A DNA stretch of 39,684 bases, from assembly GCA_017444825.1 (NCBI GenBank), contig JAFSVU010000036.1, forward strand, positions 1 through 39,684. The letters are read 5' to 3'. Shown here piece after piece: positions 17,192 to 25,257 of the stretch. This stretch comes from Clostridia bacterium (GTDB lineage: Bacteria; Bacillota; Clostridia; UBA1212). Within the stretch, counting starts at the first letter, position 1, and each line of letters begins with the position of its first letter. The notes beneath the pieces are model-generated. The model was not told the origin of the DNA, did not search any database, and saw nothing but the letters and a program-made list of their open reading frames with translations. A program made the translations under genes and the position numbers.

Positions 17192-19888
17192 ATGACCAGA
17201 CTTTATGATTTGACTACCGAAAAGCTGACGAGAGCAGCTTCCGTTGACGAGCTTTTTCCGCGCTTCTGCTGGAAGATCGAATCCGACGAACCCGACGTGA
17301 TGCAGGTTTCCTATTGCGTTGAGGTGCTGGATTCCTTCGGAGAGAGCGTCTGGACGTCTGAGGAGGTTGAAAGCTCCGAAAACTTCTGCATGTATGACGG
17401 CGATGAGCTTGATTTCGTCTCCGACTACGACGTGGTAGTGGTGGTCAAACTGACCAATGGCGAAACAGTCTCGGGTAAAATGTACTTCTCGACAGGCCTT
17501 ATGGGCATAGAGGATGAAGTGGGTGCGAAATGGATCACGCTTCCCCACAAAGAAGGCTACACGAGGGACACGGTCCCCGCTTTCCGCAGAGAATTCAACG
17601 TGGATGAGGACAACGTCAGCGTTAAGCTCTTTGTCTCCGCCGGCGGCGTTTATGAAGCGTACATTAATGGCGAGCCCGCCTGCGACACGGATCCTCTGGG
17701 AGTAAAAAGACGCTATGAACTGAAGCCCGGCTTTACCGAGCCTCTGAAGCGCCGCATGTATACGGCCTACGATATCACCGCCATGTGCAAGCCGGGCGTA
17801 AACTGCTTCAGCGCCATCGTGGGTACAGGCTGGTACTCCGACAGGATCGGCGCCAGAGGTGATTTTCCACAGCTCTTTGCGGTGATAGTCACCGAAAACA
17901 GCGACGGCACCATGGGCATCGAGGTCTCCGACAGCGAGTGGAAGGTCTCGGCCGAAAACCCGGTGGTGACCGCGACTGTCTGGGACGGCGAGGATTACGA
18001 TGCCCGCATACCTCTCGACTTTATGCAGCCCGGCTTTGACGACAGCGCCTGGGAAAATGCAAACGAATCGGATTTCTTTGCCGGAGAGCTGGAACCGATG
18101 CACGGCGAGCCCGTTGTAGAGAGAACCGACCGCGAGAGAAAACCGGTCAAGATATATACGTTTAAGGGTGCAACCGGTGCTGTGGAGGCTCCGGCGGACA
18201 ACCCGGCGGCGAAGGAGTTTGGCGTTATCGACGGAAGAGTCGATTTCGACGGCGAAGGCTTCGTGCTTAAAAGGGGAGAAACAGGCGTGGTGGATTTCGG
18301 CCAGAATGCGGCAGGCCGCGAGTGCTTCACCGTAAGAGGCAAGTCGGGAACCAAGATCGTTATCCGCCACGGAGAGATGCTGAACGACAGAAACGGCCAG
18401 CGTTCAAGGGGCAATGACGGCCCCGGCGGAAGCGTTTACCTTGAGAACATGAGATCCGCAAGGGCGACCACCACGTATATCATTGGCAAGGATTTCGTTG
18501 ACGAGACCTTCGAGCCCGTACACACCTTCTACGGATTCAGATACGTTCAGATAACTGCAGAGGAGGACGTCATATTCTCGAAGATCACCGCGAAGACCAT
18601 CACCAGTGTGGGATACGACAGCGGCACCATAACCACCGGAAACGAGCTTGTGAACAAGCTTTTCGAAAACGGCAGATGGGGCATGTACTCAAACTACGTG
18701 AGCATCCCGACAGACTGCCCTCAGAGAGATGAGAGACTCGGCTGGACCGCGGACACACAGGTGTTCACCACCACAGCCCAGTATTATTCCACCGCCGCCC
18801 AGACCTTCCTTGAGAAGTGGATGCAGGATATGCAGGACAGCCAGGGCGTTGACGGCGCTTATCCGAGCGTTGCTCCCTCGGGTCCCTGGATCCTTGGAAT
18901 GGGCTGCATGGGCTGGGCCGACGCAGGCATCCTGGTTCCGTACTACGTATGGAGAATGTCCGGCGACACCACCATCATTGACGAGAACTACGGCTCAATG
19001 AAGCTTTACATGGACCATTTCCTGGCCTCAAAGGGCACCGCGGGACCTGTTCCCACCTACGGCGACTGGCTGTCCTTCGAGCCCAACGATAATCCTCTCC
19101 AGGTTTATCTGGGAGTCTGCTACTACGCCTGGGATGCCATGATCATGTCTGAGATGGCCGACGCCACCGGAAGACCCGACGATGCAAGGCACTATGCGGA
19201 GATATATGAGAAGGAGAAGAAAGTCTTCATCGAGAACTACGTAAACGAGGACGGCACCGTTAAACTGTCACAGCAGACCGCCGCGCTGTTCGCTCTCAAG
19301 CTGAGGCTCCTCCCCGACGAAAAGTCCTACGAGGCGGTAAAAAAACAGCTCATGGATAACTTCGCGGACAAGGGAAACAGGCTCCAGACCGGCTTCCTCG
19401 GCACCAGCATACTTCTCCCCACACTGTCACAGTACGGTCTTAACGAGATGGCCTACACGCTCCTGCTCCAGGATCAGATGCCTTCATGGCTCTACTCCGT
19501 AAAGGCGGGCGCGACCACGGTCTGGGAGCGCTGGAACAGCTACTCCATCGAGAACGGCTTTGGCGACGTTGCCATGAACTCTTTCAACCACTATGCCTAC
19601 GGCTGCGTCACCGAGTGGATGTTTGCGTATATGGCAGGTATCAGACCTGAGTCCTCGGGCTTTGGCGAGTTCCTGCTGGCCCCTGTTACAGACAGAAGAG
19701 TGGGCTTCTGCAAGGCCACCTACGATTCGGTGAGAGGAACCATCCGCTCCGACTGGCACTATGACGGCGATAAACTCATTTACGAGTGCGAGATACCGGC
19801 AGGCACAAAAGCCAAGGTCATCCTTCCGATCAGCGGAGAGGAAAAACTGCTGGGAAGCGGCACCCACAGGTTCGTGGTGGAAGCCTGA
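17192..19888 (+). CDS. Alpha-L-rhamnosidase, family GH78
   Basis: GH78 enzymes remove terminal alpha-L-rhamnose from pectin side chains, flavonoid glycosides or bacterial polysaccharides by an inverting mechanism. The 898-residue protein has the usual order: an N-terminal fibronectin-like domain (about 1-110), the jelly-roll substrate-binding domain, a linker domain, the (alpha/alpha)6 barrel and a C-terminal beta domain. The hallmark DCPQRDERLGWTADTQVF begins at Asp508 and contains conserved acidic residues of the active site. There is no signal peptide, so it is cytoplasmic and probably acts on imported oligosaccharides or glycosides. The start is ATG at 17192 after GGAAAGGA. No transporter for sugars is adjacent. 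Confidence 0.93.
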   Translation: MTRLYDLTTEKLTRAASVDELFPRFCWKIESDEPDVMQVSYCVEVLDSFGESVWTSEEVESSENFCMYDGDELDFVSDYDVVVVVKLTNGETVSGKMYFSTGLMGIEDEVGAKWITLPHKEGYTRDTVPAFRREFNVDEDNVSVKLFVSAGGVYEAYINGEPACDTDPLGVKRRYELKPGFTEPLKRRMYTAYDITAMCKPGVNCFSAIVGTGWYSDRIGARGDFPQLFAVIVTENSDGTMGIEVSDSEWKVSAENPVVTATVWDGEDYDARIPLDFMQPGFDDSAWENANESDFFAGELEPMHGEPVVERTDRERKPVKIYTFKGATGAVEAPADNPAAKEFGVIDGRVDFDGEGFVLKRGETGVVDFGQNAAGRECFTVRGKSGTKIVIRHGEMLNDRNGQRSRGNDGPGGSVYLENMRSARATTTYIIGKDFVDETFEPVHTFYGFRYVQITAEEDVIFSKITAKTITSVGYDSGTITTGNELVNKLFENGRWGMYSNYVSIPTDCPQRDERLGWTADTQVFTTTAQYYSTAAQTFLEKWMQDMQDSQGVDGAYPSVAPSGPWILGMGCMGWADAGILVPYYVWRMSGDTTIIDENYGSMKLYMDHFLASKGTAGPVPTYGDWLSFEPNDNPLQVYLGVCYYAWDAMIMSEMADATGRPDDARHYAEIYEKEKKVFIENYVNEDGTVKLSQQTAALFALKLRLLPDEKSYEAVKKQLMDNFADKGNRLQTGFLGTSILLPTLSQYGLNEMAYTLLLQDQMPSWLYSVKAGATTVWERWNSYSIENGFGDVAMNSFNHYAYGCVTEWMFAYMAGIRPESSGFGEFLLAPVTDRRVGFCKATYDSVRGTIRSDWHYDGDKLIYECEIPAGTKAKVILPISGEEKLLGSGTHRFVVEA

Positions 19889-19927
19889 GCACAGCACACG
19901 TTATATACGCGGAGGGACAGAGATCAA

Positions 19928-20620
19928 ATGACTATGGAAAAGACAGCCGAAACTGAAAAAAAGACATCGAACAAGGCCATGCACGACCCTGCGGACATCA
20001 CCGAATTCGACAAGGGACTGAGTTTAGTCGACAGAGCCGTGATATTCGCTGTGAAAGCCCATATGGGAAGCAAAAGGAAGGGGTCCGGTACTCCCTACAT
20101 CGTTCACCCGATGGAGGTGGGAGTGATCGCGGCGTCCCTTTCCACGAATTTCGGCGACGAGGCGCGCCAGAATATAATCGCGGCGGCGCTTCTCCACGAC
20201 GTTCTTGAGGATACAGCGGCCACACCGGAATATATAATGGAGAAATTCGGCCCCGAGGTACTGCGCCTCATAAAAAGTGATTCCGAAAACAAGAGACCAG
20301 GCATTCCCTCCGCGGAGTCGTGGCAGATCAGGAAGGAAGAGACCATTGATTATGTGAAGAACAGGGCGACCCTTGACGAGAAGATCATCATATTCGCCGA
20401 TAAGCTATCAAACCTCCGGTCGATCTTCTGTGACTACCGCCGGGAGGGCGACAAGCTCTGGAACAAGTTCAACATGAAGGACCCCGCAAAGCATGCCTGG
20501 TACTATAGCTCATTTGCGGACCTCATGACGGAGTTCAGAGAAGAGCCTGCGTATATGGAATACAAACAGCTGCTGAAGGTCATTTTCGGCGCCGTCAGCG
20601 ATGCGGAATGGAGATTATAA
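19928..20620 (+). CDS. Single-domain HD hydrolase, SpoT/MESH1-like
   Basis: This 230-residue protein matches the HD hydrolase half of RelA/SpoT proteins, which hydrolyses (p)ppGpp to GDP or GTP plus pyrophosphate using Mn2+. It has the family pattern KAHMGSKRKGSGTPYIVHP (about 40-58), ALLHDVLEDT with the HD pair and the following Glu-Asp, and FADKLSNLRSI with the third metal Asp. No synthetase, TGS or ACT domain follows, so it is a small alarmone hydrolase or a related phosphohydrolase of different substrate. The start is ATG at 19928 after GGAGGG at a longish 11-base spacing; ATG at 19934 is an alternative. It lies 39 bases after the rhamnosidase and abuts the M32 peptidase gene. Confidence 0.85.
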   Translation: MTMEKTAETEKKTSNKAMHDPADITEFDKGLSLVDRAVIFAVKAHMGSKRKGSGTPYIVHPMEVGVIAASLSTNFGDEARQNIIAAALLHDVLEDTAATPEYIMEKFGPEVLRLIKSDSENKRPGIPSAESWQIRKEETIDYVKNRATLDEKIIIFADKLSNLRSIFCDYRREGDKLWNKFNMKDPAKHAWYYSSFADLMTEFREEPAYMEYKQLLKVIFGAVSDAEWRL

Positions 20621-20621
20621 T

Positions 20622-22102
20622 ATGGACGGAAAACTTCTTGAAAGGCTGGAGGCTTTCGAAAAGAGCTGCTTTGCTCTCAATCACGCCATGGGGATACTGA
20701 ACTACGACGGAGACACGTCCGCTCCCCCGAAAAGCACGATCGTAAGGGGTGAGACCCTGGGCGAACTGTCAAGGATGATATATGAACTCACAACGGGGCC
20801 GGAAGCGGTAAAGCTTCTGGCTGACCTTGAGGCGGCTAAGGATACCCTTGATCCGGTGACTCTGCGAAAGGCCGTTCTCTTGAGGCGGGATTATGACGAG
20901 ACACATTGCATTCCCGTTGACGAGTACGTGGAGTACGTGAAGCTCCGGACCGAGTCGACACACGTCTGGAAAAAAGCCAAACAAACCAATGATTTCAAAC
21001 TGTTCGAGCCTTATCTTCAGAAGATGTTCGACTATTCGCGAAAATTTGCGCTCTACAAAAATCCCGGTGAGGACCCGTATTCAACGCTGCTGGATTCTTT
21101 TGAAAAGGGTCTTACAGCGGAAAAATGCGACAGATTTTTCGGCGAGCTCAAAAAAGGCTGGTGCCCATCGCCGCAAGGGCGGCAGAGAAGTCCTCGGGCA
21201 TTGACGTGGGCCCTATCAGCGTGCCGTTCCCGGTGGAAAAACAGAGGCTGCTGTCTGACTATCTCATGAATGTCATAGGCCTTGACAGGGAGCGCTGCAT
21301 TCTCGGAGAGACGGAACACCCGTATACCACGGACTTTTCCAAGTACGACGTGAGGATCACCACCCACTATTATGAGACCATGCCCGCGGCATCCATGTAT
21401 TCGGTGATACACGAGGGCGGACACGCGCTTTATGAGCTTGGCGTTGCGGATGATATCGCTCTCAGTATGCTGGGCAGCGGCGTTTCAATGGCCATCCATG
21501 AGAGCCAGTCGAGGTTTTACGAAAACATTATCGGAAGGAGCGAGGCCTTCTGCGCATTGGTTTTCCCGAAAATAAAGGAGATCTTTTCGCCTCTCCTTGA
21601 CGGCGTGGATGCCCACGGCTTCTGGAGGATGGTGACGAAGGTGGAGCCCTCCCTTGTGAGGACCGAGGCCGATGAAGTCACGTACTGCCTCCATATCATG
21701 ATCAGGTATGAGCTTGAAAAGAGGATGCTTTCGGGCGAACTGAAAGCAGGCGACCTCCCCGGAGAGTGGAACAGGCTGTATAAGGAGTACCTGGGGATAG
21801 ACGTGCCCACCGACAGGGAAGGTGTGCTGCAGGATGTGCACTGGTCGGAGGGACTCATTGGTTATTTCCCCTCCTATGCCATCGGATCCGCCTACGGCGC
21901 GCAGTACCTCAAGGAAATGCAAAAGGAGTTCGACGTCTGGGAAGCCGTGAGGACCGGAAATATAGGGAAGATCAGCGCATGGCTGGAAAACAGGATCTGG
22001 CGGCACGGAAGAATGATCGACCCCTGCGAGCTCTTTGAGAGCATCTGCGGACCTCTTGACGCAAACGTTTTCGCAGACTACCTGGAAAATAAATATAACT
22101 GA
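20622..22102 (+). pseudogene. M32 carboxypeptidase, interrupted by a frameshift at 21150-21155
   Basis: M32 (Taq-type) metallocarboxypeptidases are cytosolic, helical, HExxH enzymes of about 500 residues. Here the N-terminal third (from ATG 20622, GGAGA seven bases upstream) reads normally to FFGELKK. It then drifts into unrelated sequence and stops at 21269. The rest of the protein continues in another frame from RLVPIAARAAEK and includes the zinc motif HEGGH, the family motif HESQSR and a normal C-terminus at 22102. Adding one A to the A6 run at 21150-21155 restores a single intact chain of about 494 residues. Both halves are well conserved. The break may be a homopolymer sequencing error, a recent inactivating mutation, or slippage. 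Tight packing with the genes on both sides suggests a functional operon member. Confidence 0.85.
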
Positions 22103-22143
22103 CATCATAACCCGGAGACCTGCTTTCACGAAAGGATTTTGCC

Positions 22144-24468
22144 GTGGACAAACTGCTGGAGATCAGCGCCCTTAAAAAAGAATACGCCGAGATCCTTGAA
22201 AGGTGCGGCTTCCGGGGCGAACCTGTGATATTCGCTTTATCGGACCTGACCCTCGACGCTATGCCGGGGGTTGATCTTTTATGCGCCTATAAAGACTGCA
22301 TAGCCGCCGTTTCGGGAACCTTCGGCCTTGAAGAACAGGGGAAAAGGGTGTTTCACGCCGAATCTGCGGTTAGGATAGGCTTTGACGAATTTGAGGAGCT
22401 GAAACTGGAGGAGCTTATCTCCACGGGAAGGATCATCGCCTCCTGCGGCGGGACCGACAGAGTGCTTGCGATGTGCACCTTCACCGCAAGAAACGACATG
22501 CTGCTCTTCGTAAAGTACTGCCTGAAGCTCAAAGAGGGCACATATAATGGCGGCGAGGAGGGCGATTTCTCGAGCGAGCTGTTCTGCCCATCCTGCGGCA
22601 GACGGTACCGGAACCCTGCGTCGAAGTCGTGCCCGTATTGCGGAAACAGCGCGGGGATCGTAAAAAAGTTCCTGACTTTTGCGAAAAAATACGCATCCAA
22701 GATAATACTCATGCTGGCTCTGCTGCTGGCTGTGAGCGGCATTGGCGTCGTGGCGCCCGTCTTTTCAACCACGTTCTTTTACGACCACGTGCTGGCGGAG
22801 GGGGATCCTCTCTACGGTAAAATACTGATGCTGGTACTCATCGTCGCGGGCGTGGAGCTTGCGGAGATACTGGTCAATATGGTGGCGAGGATCATCACGG
22901 CGAAGACTGCGGGCTACCTGGTGTACGACCTCAAGGTCACGATATTTGAATCGATGAAGCGGCTCTCCCTGGACTTTTTCACCGGGAGGCAGACGGGCGG
23001 GCTCATGACCCAGATCAACGAGGATGCCCAGAGCATTCACTGGTTTTTCGTGGAGGGCCTGTCGTACTACATCGTCAGCATTGCCAAGATACTGGTGGTG
23101 GCGGTGGTCATGTTTACCATCCAGCCGGGTCTTGCGGCGGTGTGCGTGGCGGTTATACCCCTGTTTTTCTGGCTGGCTTTGAAGACCCTTAGGCGTCAGC
23201 ACTACCTGCACTTCAAAAGGCACGCGGCCTCGAGGAGGTTCAACGGCAGACTCACGGATTCCATGGGCGCAATAAAGGTGACAAAGGCCTTTGCCATGGA
23301 AAAACAGGAGACGGAGCGGTTTTCGGAGGTCACAGAGGGCCTTGCCGCCAGCGCAAAGAAGATCATAATGTTCAGAAATATCGCACCTCCAGGGTTGAGA
23401 CTGGTGATGTTCCTATCCACGATACTGGTCTGGATCATTGGCGGGTGGCTCACCATCAAGGGCAACATGACGTACGGTCTGTTCGCACTATTCCTCTCCT
23501 ACTGCAATACCCTCAACTCGCCCCTTTACTCCCTGGCGGATATGATGGATTCCTTTGCGGATTTCGCCAATGCCCTCCGCCGCCTGTTCGAAATTTACGA
23601 CGCGGAGCCTTCCGTCAAGGAGAGCGACCGGCCGGTTTCAAAAGACTCCATAAAGGGGTCCGTCGAGTTCAAAAACGTCTGCTTCTCCTACGAAAAGAAC
23701 AGGCGCATCATCGACAACGTTTCCTTCAAAGTGCCCGCGGGCAGCTCTCTCGGTATCGTTGGCCATTCGGGAGCAGGCAAATCCACCATCGCCAATCTCC
23801 TCCTTAGACTTTACGACGCAGAGACCGGTTCAGTAATGATCGACGGCGAAAACGTGAAGGACATGAGCGTGAAGCTCATAAGGGACAACATCGCCATAGT
23901 CTCGCAGGAGACGTATATCTTTGAAGGCACCATTTACGACAATATCGCCTACGCCAAGGAAGATTCCACCCCGGAGGAGGTGGTGGAGGCCGCAAGACTT
24001 GCCGGCGCTCACGAATTCATTGTGAAGCTGGAGGAGGCCTACCAGACCAAGGTGGGCATTGGCGGGAAGAACCTCTCGGGCGGCGAGCGCCAGCGAATAT
24101 CCATAGCCAGGGCGATACTCAAAAAGCCGGCGATATTGGTGCTGGACGAGGCCACTGCCAGCATGGACACGAAGACGGAGCGCATGATCCAGCTGTCCCT
24201 CGACATGCTTTCAAAGGACCGCACGACTATAACCATCGCCCACCGTCTCTCGACCCTGTCCGGCGTTGACAAGATCATAGTGATCGAAAACGGATGCCTC
24301 TGCGAGGAGGGCACCGCGGCAGAGCTTCTCACCCACGACGGTATTTATAAGAGGCTGTACATGCTGCAGATAGAGGCGATGAAAAATATCATCGAAGAGG
24401 GCGAGGAGAACCACAGCGCAAAGCTCGGCGCTCCCTATGAGAAAAAGCCCCGGGGCCCGCGCCCGTAA
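22144..24468 (+). CDS. ABC exporter with N-terminal beta-rich domain and zinc ribbon (DUF1854-associated, A)
   Basis: This is a half-size type IV (B-family) exporter of 774 residues with an unusual cytosolic front. Residues 1-145 form a beta-rich, PH-like segment, followed by a four-Cys zinc ribbon (CPSC at 148-151, CPYC at 163-166), then six membrane helices (about 177-460). The nucleotide-binding domain carries Walker A GHSGAGKST (540-548), Q-loop SQET, signature LSGGERQR (from 644), Walker B LDEATAS with catalytic Glu669 and H-loop His700. All ATPase residues are intact. The start is GTG at 22144 after GAAAGGA, 41 bases after the M32 gene. The next genes are a DUF1854 protein and a second exporter of the same layout, so the two probably form a heterodimer. 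The substrate is unknown. Confidence 0.9.
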   Translation: MDKLLEISALKKEYAEILERCGFRGEPVIFALSDLTLDAMPGVDLLCAYKDCIAAVSGTFGLEEQGKRVFHAESAVRIGFDEFEELKLEELISTGRIIASCGGTDRVLAMCTFTARNDMLLFVKYCLKLKEGTYNGGEEGDFSSELFCPSCGRRYRNPASKSCPYCGNSAGIVKKFLTFAKKYASKIILMLALLLAVSGIGVVAPVFSTTFFYDHVLAEGDPLYGKILMLVLIVAGVELAEILVNMVARIITAKTAGYLVYDLKVTIFESMKRLSLDFFTGRQTGGLMTQINEDAQSIHWFFVEGLSYYIVSIAKILVVAVVMFTIQPGLAAVCVAVIPLFFWLALKTLRRQHYLHFKRHAASRRFNGRLTDSMGAIKVTKAFAMEKQETERFSEVTEGLAASAKKIIMFRNIAPPGLRLVMFLSTILVWIIGGWLTIKGNMTYGLFALFLSYCNTLNSPLYSLADMMDSFADFANALRRLFEIYDAEPSVKESDRPVSKDSIKGSVEFKNVCFSYEKNRRIIDNVSFKVPAGSSLGIVGHSGAGKSTIANLLLRLYDAETGSVMIDGENVKDMSVKLIRDNIAIVSQETYIFEGTIYDNIAYAKEDSTPEEVVEAARLAGAHEFIVKLEEAYQTKVGIGGKNLSGGERQRISIARAILKKPAILVLDEATASMDTKTERMIQLSLDMLSKDRTTITIAHRLSTLSGVDKIIVIENGCLCEEGTAAELLTHDGIYKRLYMLQIEAMKNIIEEGEENHSAKLGAPYEKKPRGPRP

Positions 24469-24490
24469 AACATGCCAAAGGAGACCCGAT

Positions 24491-25093
24491 ATGACACAGA
24501 AAACGACTCCGAACACGAATAATATCCCGAAGGAGGAAACCGGGGTTCAGGCACCGCCCGCGGAGCAGGGCTCCGGCCTTTTCGACCGGGAGGCTTTAGC
24601 GGCCACAAGGGTCCGCTATATCACGCCCGAAAACGCGGTCTTCAGGAACGGGGAGGGCTGTCTGTTTCTTCGTGACCCGGCGACAGGCGACGAGCAGCGG
24701 GTCATTCTCCATCTTCTTTTTCCCTACACTACCTGCCGCAAACTGGTCAGCGTCCTCAACCCGGAGCAGGAAGAAGTGGGCATGATACGTGACATTGACG
24801 CTTTCTCCGGCGAGAGCCTGGAGGCCATCGAAAAGGAGATCGCAAGGCGGCATTTTGTCCGCACCATAACGAAAATATTGAAAATAAAGGACAAAAACGG
24901 CATCACCACGTGGACGGTTGAGACCGATGGCGGCGCCAATGCGGAGTTTGCCCTCAAGGACACCTACGGAAGCATATTCCACGTGACCGAGACAAGGCTT
25001 TTGATCACGGATATCGACGGGAACCGGTTTGAGATCGCCAATGCGGAGGAGCTTGACAAGGGGAGCAGGAGGAAGATTGAGCTGTATCTGTAA
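24491..25093 (+). CDS. DUF1854 family protein, ABC-exporter partner
   Basis: This 200-residue soluble protein fits DUF1854. It has a central FPYTTCRKLVSVLNPEQEEV, an RDIDAFSGESLEAIEKE helix, WTVETDGG at 141-148 and ITDIDGNRFEIAN (172-184), ending in a conserved LDKGSRRKIELYL. There are no membrane helices or signal peptide. DUF1854 genes are known beside pairs of ABC transporters, including in loci labelled as cyanophycin-associated in proteobacteria. No cyanophycin synthetase lies in this window. The start at ATG 24491 is set by AAGGAG seven bases upstream; an in-frame ATG at 24437 inside the preceding gene is rejected. The function is unknown. A regulatory or adaptor role for the two exporters is my inference from position. 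Confidence 0.85.
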   Translation: MTQKTTPNTNNIPKEETGVQAPPAEQGSGLFDREALAATRVRYITPENAVFRNGEGCLFLRDPATGDEQRVILHLLFPYTTCRKLVSVLNPEQEEVGMIRDIDAFSGESLEAIEKEIARRHFVRTITKILKIKDKNGITTWTVETDGGANAEFALKDTYGSIFHVTETRLLITDIDGNRFEIANAEELDKGSRRKIELYL

Positions 25094-25257
25094 AAGGGGA
25101 CTGCGTAAGCGGTGCCGGACAAAGTAATAGTTTGAGGGAGTGCCGCTCAAGTAATAAGTAAAAGGTAAGAGGGGACTGCGCAAGCGGTGCCGGACAAAGT
25201 AATAAGTAAGAGGTAATAAGTAAAAGGTAAAAGGTCACTGCGTGAAGGGGTGCGCTG
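25094..25257 (+). repeat. Dispersed intergenic repeat, copy 2, extending to the next start codon
   Basis: Several units of the same family as at 11376-11495 fill the whole spacer: two near-identical cores ACTGCGTAAGCGGTGCCGGA and ACTGCGCAAGCGGTGCCGGA, one GAGGGAGTGCCGCTCAAGTA, and AGTAATAAGTAAAAGGTAA tails. The last partial unit, ACTGCGTGAAGGGGTGCGC, ends just before the ATG at 25258 and seems to provide its ribosome binding site. Confidence 0.85.

Noticed and set aside
17108-18370. Minus-strand open frame of 420 codons
   Set aside because: Antisense to the GH78 gene and covers its promoter; no supporting motifs.
21150-21156. Programmed -1 frameshift at AAAAAAG as the default explanation
   Set aside because: The zero-frame phasing (CTC AAA AAA GGC) does not fit the classical heptamer, and no stimulating stem-loop or internal ribosome site stood out; a homopolymer error or mutation is simpler.
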